Below, piece after piece: positions 43,517 to 52,429 of a stretch of 64,000 nt of DNA. The DNA lies in NCBI RefSeq assembly GCF_018736065.1, contig NZ_CP076128.1, positions 4,341,001 through 4,405,000 of the forward strand. The letters run 5' to 3'. The translations under genes and the position numbers were made by a program. The notes under the pieces are model-generated. The model was not told the DNA's origin, made no database searches, and saw only the letters and a program-made list of their open reading frames with translations. Numbering within the stretch: position 1 is the stretch's first letter; every line of letters begins with the position of its first letter. Origin of the DNA: Flammeovirga kamogawensis (lineage in GTDB: Bacteria > Bacteroidota > Bacteroidia > Cytophagales > Flammeovirgaceae).

Positions 43517-44295
43517 TATATAATAGATTGCATCTCCTTATGTATAGTTGGAGGTGCTGCAATTATTTCTCTGTCTTCAATAAATGTATCTTCATTAGAG
43601 AACGTAGTTACTGTTCCACCTGCTTCTTTTACAATTATACTGCCACCAGCAACATCCCATGCATTAAGGTTGTATTCAAAAAAGCCTTCAAGTCGCCCAC
43701 AAGCAACATAAGCTAAATCTACAGCAGCAGAACCCAGTCTACGGATACCATGGCAACCTTCCATCATACCCATAAGGATATTCATGTATTGAGGCATTTT
43801 TTCAAAATCGTAATAAGGGAAGCCGGTAGCTATTAGTCCACTTTTTAAATTTTGCTGACTAGATACAGAAATAGAAATACCATTTAGGTATGCTCCACCG
43901 TCTTTCCAAGCGTAAAAACACTCATTTAAGTTTACTTCTCTAACTACTCCTAAACAGTAATCTGTTGTAGATATAAGTGCAATACTAATGGAGAAAATAG
44001 GAATTCCATGAATAAAGTTTGTCGTTCCATCCAATGGGTCAATAATCCATTTTAACCCGTTTTTAGAACTTCTATTTGTACCTTCTTCACCAATAAAACC
44101 TGCATCAGGAAGAATTTTCATTAAACCATCTACTATTTTTTTCTCTGCTGTTTTATCAACATAAGAAACGAGATCGTTTAACCCTTTGTATTCAATTTTA
44201 GAACTATCAAAATTTGTTCTCTCTTCTGCAATAAAAGAAGCAACTTCATCAGTAAGCTTAACTACTTTATGACAAATATCTTTATAGTCCTGCAT
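43498..44295 (-). CDS. suhB: inositol monophosphatase family protein
   Basis: 265 residues. It hydrolyses inositol-1-phosphate or related sugar phosphates with Mg2+ or Li+-sensitive metals; in enterobacteria SuhB also acts in rRNA transcription. The metal-binding motifs are intact: GFIGEEGTN, WIIDPLDGTTNFIHGIP and NAWDVAGGSIIVKEAGG. The cytoplasmic enzyme gene stands alone. The natural substrate is not defined by the sequence. Confidence 0.92.
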   Translation of the reverse strand: MQDYKDICHKVVKLTDEVASFIAEERTNFDSSKIEYKGLNDLVSYVDKTAEKKIVDGLMKILPDAGFIGEEGTNRSSKNGLKWIIDPLDGTTNFIHGIPIFSISIALISTTDYCLGVVREVNLNECFYAWKDGGAYLNGISISVSSQQNLKSGLIATGFPYYDFEKMPQYMNILMGMMEGCHGIRRLGSAAVDLAYVACGRLEGFFEYNLNAWDVAGGSIIVKEAGGTVTTFSNEDTFIEDREIIAAPPTIHKEMQSIIYKKWNS

Positions 44296-44456
44296 AATTT
44301 AATTTATTATTAGATTAATACTAATTGTAATTTCTCTCACAATTTATTTTCAATTAATTATCAATTATAGTTATAAATTGATACTAAATAATCATTATCT
44401 GAAATTTATATGTGAAAAAAGTGCGTTATATCAATTACACTTAAACAAAAAATAAA

Positions 44457-45074
44457 ATGAAAAATATTCAATCAATCAATCGCATCTTAGGTTTATTATT
44501 TTTACTTACAATCTCATTTGGTGTAGGAAATAGTTTTGCACAAGATACTACTACAAAAAAAGAAACTAAAGCAGAGAAAAAGGCAGAAAAGAAAGCTGCT
44601 AAAGAAAAGAAAAAAGAAGCACGTTTAGCAGAGGAACAAGCTGAACATGCTCAAAATATTGCTGCAATTAATAATAAAACATATACATTAGAAGCTAATC
44701 AAGCTTACGATAGAAGAGGTAATATGGTAAATGTTGATCCTTCTATAAACTTTGTAAAAGTAGCTGGTGATAGAGCTGTTGTTCAGTTAGCATTTCCTCA
44801 ATTAGTTGGTTTTAATGGAGTAGGTGGTATTACCGTAGACGGTACTATTTCAAATTATAAGGTAACTACAAATCCTAAAAATCAAATGACACGTGTTACT
44901 TTTCATGTGCAAGGCCCTACAATGATGGCTGATGTTTCTATTGAATTAGAAGCTGATGGTAGCTGGGCAAATTCTTCTGTGGAAGGAGATTTTAGTGCTG
45001 CAGAATTGAAATTTAGAGGCGAATTAAAACCTAATTCTTTAAGTTCTTCTTATGAGGGTACAACTCGTTACTAG
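44457..45074 (+). CDS. exported DUF4251 protein
   Basis: 205 residues. A signal peptide (ending in VGNSFAQ) is followed by a 35-residue Lys/Glu/Ala-rich helix (KKETKAEKKAEKKAAKEKK and on). The DUF4251 domain follows: YTLEANQAYDRRGNMVNVDPSINFVKVAGDRAVVQLAF, GGITVDGTISNYKV and KFRGELKP. DUF4251 is a Bacteroidota periplasmic domain of unknown function. Single gene with terminator. Confidence 0.85.
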   Translation: MKNIQSINRILGLLFLLTISFGVGNSFAQDTTTKKETKAEKKAEKKAAKEKKKEARLAEEQAEHAQNIAAINNKTYTLEANQAYDRRGNMVNVDPSINFVKVAGDRAVVQLAFPQLVGFNGVGGITVDGTISNYKVTTNPKNQMTRVTFHVQGPTMMADVSIELEADGSWANSSVEGDFSAAELKFRGELKPNSLSSSYEGTTRY

Positions 45075-45086
45075 AAATTAAAAAGT

Positions 45087-45124
45087 AAAAAAAGCGGATA
45101 ACATAGAGTTGTCCGCTTTTTTTA
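45087..45124. terminator. bidirectional terminator between DUF4251 and PBP1 genes
   Basis: AGCGGATAAC pairs with GTTGTCCGCT (one T-G pair) around ATAGA, with A-run and T-run flanks. Confidence 0.85.
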
Positions 45125-45144
45125 CTTCTAAATTTTATAATTGA

Positions 45145-47460
45145 TTACAGATTTTGCTGCCTTCTTTTTTTTCTTTCTTGTCTTCGCTTTTTCCTTTCTT
45201 GTCTTTTCGTTTCTTTTTCTTCATCTGTTTTTTTCTTAAACATATTATTAAAAAACATCTGAACATCGGTTCCTTCTTTAAAGTCTTCACAATCTAAAGA
45301 TCCATCAAGATAATGTGGTAAAGCAGGGAAATAAGTAAAAAGCTCATGCGATAATTCTTTATTACTTTCAACTTTTTGTAGTGTTAAAGCAGTAATTGGT
45401 AATGCTAAAGTACTACCTGCTCCATACCTACCGTTATTAAAATGAACGGCTTGAGAAGAAGCTCCAACTCTTGTTACCATTACTAAATTGGGATTAAAAG
45501 AGGCAAACCAAGCATCTCCATAGCTTTGAGAAGTACCTGTTTTACCTGCAAGCGGTAACCTAACACCGTAAACACTTCTCATAGACGCACCTGTTCCATT
45601 ATTCAATGCCTTTTGTAACATTGCACTCATAAGTAATGAAGATTCTTCACTAATCACTCTTTTTGATGTTACGACTTCAGAAGATTGATAGATTGTTTTA
45701 CCTTCAGCAGTTTTTATTGAAGTGATAAAACGAGGGTTGATTAGAAAACCACCATTTGCAAAAGAAGCATAGGCACGTACAAGTTCTAAAAGGCTAGCAT
45801 CAGAAGTACCTAGTGCAGTAGAGGGGTAATCTTTAATTGCATAAGAAAACTCCATCTTCTCCCAAAGCTCTTTTAGGCTGGCGTAACCTACATCATTGTA
45901 AAGATTAACAGTGGGAATATTTAAAGATTTAGCTAATGACGCGGCCATAGAATACATTCCACCAGTTGTTTTACTATAATTTTCTGGTTGCCAAGCCTCA
46001 TCATCATTCGTTTCAGAAATTTCATTCTTTAGGTATTTACAAGGTCGGATACCCTTTTCTAATGCAGCAGTATACAAGATTGGTTTAAAAGTAGAAGCCA
46101 ATTGCCTCTTGGCTGTAACTTGATCATAAGGGTGTGTTCTAAAATCAATCCCTCCAACCCATGCCTTAATAAAACCATCTTGAGGATTTAGCGCTAAAAA
46201 GCCAGCATGTAAAAGTGTAAGCTCTTTTCTTATACTATCAGACAAAGACAATTGAGCAGTTTTAGTACCATCCCAAGTAAAATATTCTCTCATTTCTGTG
46301 GGGTCACCACTTTTTAACCTTTTTAGATGTTTTGCAACTATACTATCAAGCTCTTTTTTACTTGTTCCACTTTTATATTGCTTTTCAATTAAACTTTGCA
46401 TTTTACTAAGTTGCTTCTGAAAAGCTTGAAGAGCATAATATTGTAATTTAGCATTTAATGATGTCGTAATTATTAGGCCATCACTCTCTATGTCAAGATG
46501 AGAATTATGCTTTTTATTGTATTCAGAAATGATTTTTTGAGCATCATTTTTTACATGAACTAAAAAGTAATTAGCAATACCTTGATTTTCGGGGTTTGCA
46601 TAATCAAGTTGTAATGGCAGTTGAATAAGAGAATCATATTCAATTTTAGATATGTAATCATACTTTTGCATTTGATGCAGTACAACACTTCTTCTTTTAA
46701 GAGAATGCCTTGGATATAACCTAGGATTATAATAGGTATTTGCTTTTAACATGCCAATTAGAACGGCACTTTCCTCAATTTTTAAATCACTTACTTTCTT
46801 ATTGAAAAAACGCTCAGAAGCAGATTCAATACCATACACATCTTCACCAAAAGGGATTGTATTTAAGTACATGCTTAGTAGTTCCTCTTTAGAGAATAAT
46901 TCTTCTAATTGTTGGGCAATCTTAATCTCGTTGGATTTATTTATCAACATAGAAAAAGGACCGTAGTCTTTTCTTCCAAACATATTTTTAGCAAGTTGTT
47001 GTGTAATAGTACTGCCACCACCACTACTTTTATCACCCAACAAAATACTTTTAAATAATACTCTAAGAACACTTCTAGAGTCTACCCCTTCGTGTTCAAA
47101 GTACCTTGCGTCTTCTGTTGCAACTAGTGCGTTTACAAGATGTTTAGGTAATTGATCGTAGCTAATATTAGTTCTGTTTTCAGCAAAGAACTTACCTAGA
47201 AGAATATTATCTTCGGAATAAATTATAGAAGCCGTTTCATTCTCAAAATTGATTAGTTCTTCATCTGAATAGGAAGAACCAAATACGCCTGATAAGAAAA
47301 GAAGAATAAAAAGTAAGCCGGCACCAATAACACCAAAACAACCACCAATCACTTTATTTTTGTGTTTGGTTAAGTACTGATAAAAGACCTTTACTTTTTG
47401 TAGTATAATAGTGAGATAGGGAATGACATTTTTTTGCCATACCTCAAGAATTTTGTTCAT
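45145..47460 (-). CDS. bifunctional penicillin-binding protein 1 (transglycosylase/transpeptidase)
   Basis: 771 residues. It polymerises and cross-links peptidoglycan on the outer face of the inner membrane. One N-terminal membrane helix lies around residues 38-62. The GT51 glycosyltransferase domain has TEDARYFEHEGVD and GGGSTITQQLAKNMFGRK. The transpeptidase domain has the SxxK serine in LASTFKPILY, SxN in SLAKSLNIP and KTG in LAGKTGTSQ. A very basic C-terminal tail (ETKRQERKKRRQERKKRRQQ) is cytoplasm-like and odd for the periplasmic side, possibly for peptidoglycan binding. PBP1A-type. Confidence 0.94.
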   Translation of the reverse strand: MNKILEVWQKNVIPYLTIILQKVKVFYQYLTKHKNKVIGGCFGVIGAGLLFILLFLSGVFGSSYSDEELINFENETASIIYSEDNILLGKFFAENRTNISYDQLPKHLVNALVATEDARYFEHEGVDSRSVLRVLFKSILLGDKSSGGGSTITQQLAKNMFGRKDYGPFSMLINKSNEIKIAQQLEELFSKEELLSMYLNTIPFGEDVYGIESASERFFNKKVSDLKIEESAVLIGMLKANTYYNPRLYPRHSLKRRSVVLHQMQKYDYISKIEYDSLIQLPLQLDYANPENQGIANYFLVHVKNDAQKIISEYNKKHNSHLDIESDGLIITTSLNAKLQYYALQAFQKQLSKMQSLIEKQYKSGTSKKELDSIVAKHLKRLKSGDPTEMREYFTWDGTKTAQLSLSDSIRKELTLLHAGFLALNPQDGFIKAWVGGIDFRTHPYDQVTAKRQLASTFKPILYTAALEKGIRPCKYLKNEISETNDDEAWQPENYSKTTGGMYSMAASLAKSLNIPTVNLYNDVGYASLKELWEKMEFSYAIKDYPSTALGTSDASLLELVRAYASFANGGFLINPRFITSIKTAEGKTIYQSSEVVTSKRVISEESSLLMSAMLQKALNNGTGASMRSVYGVRLPLAGKTGTSQSYGDAWFASFNPNLVMVTRVGASSQAVHFNNGRYGAGSTLALPITALTLQKVESNKELSHELFTYFPALPHYLDGSLDCEDFKEGTDVQMFFNNMFKKKTDEEKETKRQERKKRRQERKKRRQQNL

Positions 47461-47503
47461 TATTTATCTAGTAATACTAAAACTTAGAGTGGGGAATTGT
47501 TTG

Positions 47504-47511
47504 CAAAAATA
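47504..47511 (-). promoter_or_regulatory. candidate -7 box of the PBP1 gene
   Basis: TATTTTTG on the minus strand, exact TAnnTTTG, 44 bases before the start codon. Confidence 0.4.
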
Positions 47512-47583
47512 CACTAACAATTTATTAATCACTAATCACTTGAATAACATAATTAGCTATAGGTTGTTAATTCTTTTTATTAA

Positions 47584-47718
47584 ATGATAAAATTTAATGA
47601 TCGATCTTTAAAAGAAGTTATTTCGACTTTAGAAAAAAGAAATATGTTAGAGGCGAAAATTGATATATTAGTGATAGTTTACACTGAAAAGAAGATAAAA
47701 CGCTTTAAAAAAGTGTAA
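47584..47718 (+). CDS. doubtful 44-residue ORF
   Basis: Starts MIKFNDRSLKEVISTLEKRNM and ends in a lysine-rich tail. It has no recognised domain and no promoter match. It may be chance. Confidence 0.2.
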   Translation: MIKFNDRSLKEVISTLEKRNMLEAKIDILVIVYTEKKIKRFKKV

Positions 47719-47846
47719 TAAATTTAATTGTACTTAATTACTAAATATCAGTGTTATGAGAGGTGTTTTTATACTTTTTTGTAAATAAATGTGTGGAAAA
47801 TATATGATTTAGTTTCATTCTTACTTTAGATTTTGATTTATGTTCC

Positions 47847-47854
47847 TACTTTTG
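47847..47854 (+). promoter_or_regulatory. candidate -7 box of cold-shock-domain gene
   Basis: TACTTTTG, exact TAnnTTTG. It predicts an untranslated leader of about 120 bases, as seen for cold-shock mRNAs. Confidence 0.45.
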
Positions 47855-47980
47855 TATAATGTAGTTTACATGAGAATCACTTTTACTATGAAAAAATTAG
47901 ATTTTCATGAAAACAGAATTAATTATGTTGATTAATTCTTTCTAAAATTAGAAGATAACTTCTATCATAAAACAAATTTA

Positions 47981-48430
47981 ATGGCAAGATCACAACAGTC
48001 CTTCAACAAAAAAGAAAAAGAAAAAAAACGTCAGAAGAAAAAAGAGGAAAAAGCTAAACGTAAAGAGGAGCGCAAAGAAAACTCTCCTGGTGGTGGCTTA
48101 GATAGCATGATGGCTTATGTGGATGAATTCGGTAACATTACTGATACTCCTCCAGATCCAGATGTAGAAAGAGAAGAGATTGATGCTTCTACTATCGAAA
48201 TCGCTATTCCAAAAATGGAGGATATCGAGGTAGATCCTGTCCACAGAGGACGCGTTGAATTTTTCAATGATCAAAAAGGTTTCGGTTTTATCAAAGATCT
48301 TGATACACAAGAGAAATTCTTTGTTCACGTGAATGGTTTAGTTGACCAGATAGAAGAAGGTGATAAAGTAACTTTTGAGTTAGAAAAAGGAATGAAAGGT
48401 ATGAACTGTGTAAATGTGAAAAGAAAATAA
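47981..48430 (+). CDS. cold-shock-domain protein with charged N-terminal extension
   Basis: 149 residues. Residues about 1-36 are almost all Lys/Glu/Arg (KKEKEKKRQKKKEEKAKRKE), then an acidic linker. The C-terminal 65 residues are a cold-shock domain with both RNA-binding motifs: GRVEFFNDQKGFGFI (RNP1-like KGFGFI) and EKFFVHVNGL (RNP2-like FFVHV). It should bind single-stranded RNA or DNA in the cytoplasm. Classical CspA is only about 70 residues, so the extension is the special feature. The long leader suggests post-transcriptional control. Confidence 0.9.
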   Translation: MARSQQSFNKKEKEKKRQKKKEEKAKRKEERKENSPGGGLDSMMAYVDEFGNITDTPPDPDVEREEIDASTIEIAIPKMEDIEVDPVHRGRVEFFNDQKGFGFIKDLDTQEKFFVHVNGLVDQIEEGDKVTFELEKGMKGMNCVNVKRK

Positions 48431-48465
48431 TCACATACACATAAATATACTTTCTTAATTATATA

Positions 48466-48503
48466 GCCTCTACTTCAATATTTTATTGAGGTAGAGGTTT
48501 TTT
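48466..48503 (+). terminator. terminator after cold-shock-domain gene
   Basis: CCTCTACTTCAAT pairs with ATTGAGGTAGAGG (one T-G pair), followed by TTTTTT. Confidence 0.85.
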
Positions 48504-48545
48504 GCTTTATATTCGTGAAGGATTAATATATACAACTCAAACTTT

Positions 48546-49094
48546 ATGAACTTTCTGGCAATTTTAAGAGGAATAAACGTAGGTGGCAAACGAAAAATAT
48601 TGATGAAAGATCTTAAAGAACTTTTTGAAGTAAACGGTTGCACAAACATCATTACTTATATTCAAAGTGGTAATATTTTATTCTCAAGTTCTGGAGAGAA
48701 GGATACAATCCAATTAGAAAATTTAATAGAAAAGGAAATATTAGCTCGTTTCGGCTTTAATGTTCCTGCAATTGTTCTTCCCGTTCCTGAAGTAGCTATT
48801 GCTATTAAAGAAAATCCATTTTATAATGATGAATCAGATATTAGTCAGTTACATTTAACCGTACTTCGTTCTGAACCTGATAAAAGTTTAATTTCAGAAA
48901 TAAAAGAAAAAGATTTTAATGGAGATAGTTTTGAAATAACTGGAAGAAAGGTCTTTATAAAATGCAAAGGTAAATACAGTCAATCTAAGCTAACAAATCA
49001 ATTATTTGAAAATAAATTGAAAGTAATAGCAACAACAAGAAACTGGAAAACGGTTTTAAAAATTCAACAATTAATTGAAGAGAACATCAATTAA
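48546..49094 (+). CDS. DUF1697 protein
   Basis: 182 residues. It has the DUF1697 signature start NFLAILRGINVGGKRKILMKDLKELFE, TYIQSGNILFSS and a C-terminal KLTNQLFENKL...TTRNWKTVLKI. The family has an RNA-binding-like alpha/beta fold and no assigned function. Soluble cytoplasmic protein; single gene. Confidence 0.9.
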   Translation: MNFLAILRGINVGGKRKILMKDLKELFEVNGCTNIITYIQSGNILFSSSGEKDTIQLENLIEKEILARFGFNVPAIVLPVPEVAIAIKENPFYNDESDISQLHLTVLRSEPDKSLISEIKEKDFNGDSFEITGRKVFIKCKGKYSQSKLTNQLFENKLKVIATTRNWKTVLKIQQLIEENIN

Positions 49095-49145
49095 ATTATC
49101 TTCAATTTCTCAAAAATAGTATTGCTAACTAAACTTTATACCAAT

Positions 49146-50786
49146 ATGAAATACAACATATTTTACCTCCTTATCTTACTATTATTATTAACTGTTTCAT
49201 TTTACATTATCTTACCCACATTAGCCTATGGGTTTACATCTTGGGCAATGCTATTATTCTTTATTTCTGGAGTATTTGTATTCTTAGAAACCGCAAGAAT
49301 AAAACAACAACCTTCAACTATAAGAAATGTAGGAGTAGGGGTAATGATCTTATCACTTTTATACGCTATAGTTTTGCCTTTATTTACATCATGGGCATTA
49401 TTTAGAAGTGAAGATTATAAAAATCTAATTGGCGAAGTTAAAAAAGGAGAAAACTTTACTAATCATGTTGCACCAATCTCTACAGAAGAGATCAGAATTG
49501 TAGATAATGATATGGCCGATAGATTAGGAGATAAAGTATTAGGCTCAATTCCTTCTCTAGGTAGTCAGGCACATTTAGGTCAATTTAGTATTCAAAAAGT
49601 AAAAGGTAAATTATATTGGGTTGCACCTTTAATGCACTCAGGATTCTTTAAATGGAATAATAATAAAGAGGGAACCCCTGGCTATGTAATGGTCTCTGCA
49701 ACAAACGAAAGAGATGTTACACTTGTACAAGAAGTAGATGGAGAACCTGTAAAAATTAAGTATCAATCTGCAGCTTTCTTTATGTCTGACTTGGAGCGAC
49801 ATATTTATTTAAATGGTTATATGACTAAAGGTTTTACAGATTACTCTTTTGAAATTGATGATAATGGCAAACCGTATTGGATTATTACCTTATATGATAA
49901 AGAAGTAGGGTTCTCTGGAGATAATGCAACAGGTGTGCTTACTGTTGATGTAGCAAATGGAGAAATTAAAGAATATTCTATTGAAGATACTCCTATTTGG
50001 ATTGACAGAATTCAACCAGAAAACTTTATTGTTAATCAATTAGACGATTGGGGAGAGTTTGTATTGGGGTATTTTAATTTCTCGAACGAAAGAAAATTAA
50101 CCACAACTAAAGGAATGTCTTTAGTGTATGGTTCTAATGATAGGGCATATTGGTATACAGGACTAACCTCTGTTGGTAACGATGAAGGTACAGTGGGTTT
50201 TGTACTTGTAGATACTAGAACAAAAGAAACAATATGGTATAAACAAGTAGGAGCTACAGAACAAGCAGCTAGACAGTCTGCAATGGGTAAGGTACAAGAA
50301 AAAGGATACTATGCTTCTTTTCCGATTACCTATAATATTAATGGTATACCAACTTATGTGATGTCTTTAAAAGATAATGCAGGTTTAATCAAAATGATTG
50401 CGATGGTATCCGTAGAAGACTATACAATTGTTGGTGTAGGCAATAATATAAAAGAAGCGCTAAGAGCATATAAAAATAGCATTAATAGTAGAGGGAACTC
50501 AGTGATTCCAAACAGTTATGTAAACACTTTTGTAATTAGTTCTACAATATCTAGAATCAAAAAAGATATCAGAAATGGGACAACTAATTACTATATAATG
50601 GTAGATGATTTAGACTCTAAAATATTTATTGGTTCATCATTAATTTCTAGTGAACTTCCTATTACTCAAGTAGGGGACAGTGTTAATATTAAGTATGATG
50701 ATGGAGCTAATGAATTAGTAGATATTGTTAGCTTTGATAACCTTAATATTCAGTTAAGAAAAACGACTAAGAAAATACAGAATTAA
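49146..50786 (+). CDS. membrane-anchored repeat protein of unknown function
   Basis: 546 residues from ATG 49146; a TTG at 49122 is rejected as a start. Three N-terminal helices (about 6-27, 31-48 and 61-81) are followed by a large domain of about 450 residues. This contains several similar modules of about 100 residues with the pattern K-x-YW-x3-L and then G-x-V-x-V (KLYWVAPL...GYVMVSAT, KPYWIITL...GVLTVDVA, RAYWYTGL...GFVLVDTR, and a weaker IPTYVMSL...IAMVSVE). They recall PepSY-like small domains, but I cannot assign a family. The domain side of the membrane is uncertain. Confidence 0.72.
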   Translation: MKYNIFYLLILLLLLTVSFYIILPTLAYGFTSWAMLLFFISGVFVFLETARIKQQPSTIRNVGVGVMILSLLYAIVLPLFTSWALFRSEDYKNLIGEVKKGENFTNHVAPISTEEIRIVDNDMADRLGDKVLGSIPSLGSQAHLGQFSIQKVKGKLYWVAPLMHSGFFKWNNNKEGTPGYVMVSATNERDVTLVQEVDGEPVKIKYQSAAFFMSDLERHIYLNGYMTKGFTDYSFEIDDNGKPYWIITLYDKEVGFSGDNATGVLTVDVANGEIKEYSIEDTPIWIDRIQPENFIVNQLDDWGEFVLGYFNFSNERKLTTTKGMSLVYGSNDRAYWYTGLTSVGNDEGTVGFVLVDTRTKETIWYKQVGATEQAARQSAMGKVQEKGYYASFPITYNINGIPTYVMSLKDNAGLIKMIAMVSVEDYTIVGVGNNIKEALRAYKNSINSRGNSVIPNSYVNTFVISSTISRIKKDIRNGTTNYYIMVDDLDSKIFIGSSLISSELPITQVGDSVNIKYDDGANELVDIVSFDNLNIQLRKTTKKIQN

Positions 50787-50810
50787 CATTAAGTTGTTTA
50801 TTTAATAAAG

Positions 50811-50841
50811 AAACCTATTCAGAAATGAATAGGTTTTTTTA
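50811..50841 (+). terminator. terminator after repeat protein gene
   Basis: AACCTATTC pairs with GAATAGGTT around AGAAAT, followed by a T-run. Confidence 0.85.
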
Positions 50842-50909
50842 TTGATTAGTTGCATTATTATAAAAACATTCTTACTATTGTATGTACATTGATTGTTTAA
50901 ACAAGTAAA

Positions 50910-51341
50910 ATGAAGGAGTCAAATTATATAAAAGCGATATATCAAATTATTTCTACAGGACATTGGATTACTGACCGTGTAGGAAGCGAACTTAAAGAGT
51001 ATGGTATTACTGAACCTCAGTTTAATGTATTAAGGATATTAAGGGGACAAAATGGGAATCCTATTACAGTATTTGAAATATTAGAAAGAATGGTTCAAAG
51101 ATCTAGTAACATCACACGAATTGTAGATAAGTTATTAGAAAAAGGGCTTGTAAATAGAGTAGAATGCCCTACTAATAGAAGAAAAATGGATATTACCATT
51201 ACTCCAAAAGGGTTAGAAACATTAAAAGAATTAGATAAAAAAGTTGAGACATTCCATGAGCCGATAAGAAGTAATTTAACGGAATTGGAAGCAGAAACTT
51301 TAGCAAAATTAATAATCAAATTAAAAGGAAAACAACTATGA
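50910..51341 (+). CDS. MarR-family transcriptional regulator
   Basis: 143 residues. The winged-helix core is YGITEPQFNVLRILRGQNG, VFEILERMVQRSSNITRIVDKLLEKGLVNR and the wing CPTNRRKMDITITPKG. It is the first gene of a two-gene operon, overlapping the flavin reductase start by four bases (ATGA). It probably represses this operon in response to a quinone, aromatic or oxidant signal, by analogy with similar MarR-reductase pairs. Confidence 0.92.
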   Translation: MKESNYIKAIYQIISTGHWITDRVGSELKEYGITEPQFNVLRILRGQNGNPITVFEILERMVQRSSNITRIVDKLLEKGLVNRVECPTNRRKMDITITPKGLETLKELDKKVETFHEPIRSNLTELEAETLAKLIIKLKGKQL

Positions 51342-51889
51342 AAAAGATATTAGTATTTGGAGCCACAAATTCAAAAAAATCAATTAATAAGCAATTAGCA
51401 GAGTGGGCAGGTGGTCAATTAGAAAATGTTAGTGTTTCTACACTAGATTTGAATGATTATGAAATGCCAATATATAGCATAGATATAGAAGAGGAATCAG
51501 GTATACCTAAACAGGTAGAAGCTTTTAAGGAAGAAATCTCTAAAGCAGATGGAATAATTATATCTTTTGCTGAGCATAATGGTAATTATACTGTGGCATA
51601 TAAAAATATATTTGATTGGGTTTCTAGATCAACAAGAGAAGTTTATCAAAATAAACCGTTATTAATATTGTCTTCTTCTCCAGGACCTGGAGGTGCAAAA
51701 AGTGTATTAAATATTGCATCATCGTCTCTACCTTATGCAGCAGCAGATGTTAAAGGAAGTTTTTCATTACCTTCTTTCCATGCTAATTTTACTGTAGAAG
51801 AAGGGATTAGTGATAATGCATTAAACGAACAGTTTAAAAGTGAATTGAATAAGTTTGAAAGTGCCGTGCTTATAACTGAATCTGTATAA
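51338..51889 (+). CDS. NAD(P)H-dependent FMN reductase
   Basis: 183 residues. The flavodoxin-like fold is shown by the N-terminal KKILVFGATNSKKSINKQLAEWA phosphate loop, IISFAEHNGNYTVAYKNIFDWVSR and LLILSSSPGPGGAKSVL. It reduces flavin or quinone-like substrates with NAD(P)H in the cytoplasm. Its ATG overlaps the MarR stop (ATGA), so translation is coupled and regulation by that MarR protein is likely. Confidence 0.9.
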   Translation: MKKILVFGATNSKKSINKQLAEWAGGQLENVSVSTLDLNDYEMPIYSIDIEEESGIPKQVEAFKEEISKADGIIISFAEHNGNYTVAYKNIFDWVSRSTREVYQNKPLLILSSSPGPGGAKSVLNIASSSLPYAAADVKGSFSLPSFHANFTVEEGISDNALNEQFKSELNKFESAVLITESV

Positions 51890-51891
51890 TG

Positions 51892-51928
51892 AAAAAGGCT
51901 TCATAATATTAAATTATGAAGCCTTTTT
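51892..51928. terminator. bidirectional terminator
   Basis: AAAAAGGCTTCATAAT and ATTATGAAGCCTTTTT form a perfect stem around ATTAA, between convergent genes. Confidence 0.9.
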
Positions 51929-51935
51929 AAATAGA

Positions 51936-52328
51936 CTAATTCCTATTGTATTGTCCTAAATAGAAGGAGCCATATAAGCAAATAATAGAATAGATAATAA
52001 GTGAATATTTATAGGATGTTCCTAGGGCATCAGATTGATGCATAATTAATAATATCAATCCTATTAAGTATAATTTTTCTAGAGTAGAATATATAGCTAT
52101 GGGAACTCTTAATACAGGTACTTTTGATGCGATAATCATTAATAGCCCTATTAAACAAACAATATAAGGCCAATAACTAGCGTAAACATTGGTTACCGGC
52201 AAAAGCGTGGTGTCTAATCCGAATTGAAAAATTGAATCTCTGCTTGGGTATAGAATCGTTAATAAACCACTAGAAATTGTAATTAAACCAGCTATATTAA
52301 AATATAGCTTCGTTTCTCTTTCTGTCAT
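51936..52328 (-). CDS. four-helix membrane protein (DoxX-like topology)
   Basis: 130 residues from ATG 52326-52328 (MTERETKLYFNIAG); an ATG three codons upstream adds little. Four hydrophobic segments (about 9-26, 48-66, 72-93 and 105-122) resemble small DoxX-like or DUF membrane proteins, but no signature residue is certain. Function unknown. It is downstream of the Crp/Fnr gene on the same strand, 101 bases away. Confidence 0.65.
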   Translation of the reverse strand: MTERETKLYFNIAGLITISSGLLTILYPSRDSIFQFGLDTTLLPVTNVYASYWPYIVCLIGLLMIIASKVPVLRVPIAIYSTLEKLYLIGLILLIMHQSDALGTSYKYSLIIYSIICLYGSFYLGQYNRN

Positions 52329-52429
52329 AAAGAACATAAATGTAAATTAATTTTTGGACAGACAAAAGTAAGTTGAATCGGATAAAAATGAATAAATCGT
52401 TTGCTAATAAAGGTGATTTAGGTCGTGAA

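Larger units (their letters stand above)
47461..47980. other. 520-base divergent intergenic region
   Basis: It contains the minus-strand PBP1 -7 box (47504-47511), a doubtful 44-codon ORF (47584-47718), and the cold-shock gene promoter and about 120-base leader (47847-47980). The rest is AT-rich sequence in which I see nothing. Confidence 0.6.

Noticed and set aside
49122-49145. TTG start for the repeat membrane protein
   Set aside because: The ATG at 49146 directly precedes the first membrane helix; the eight added residues are unconserved in character.
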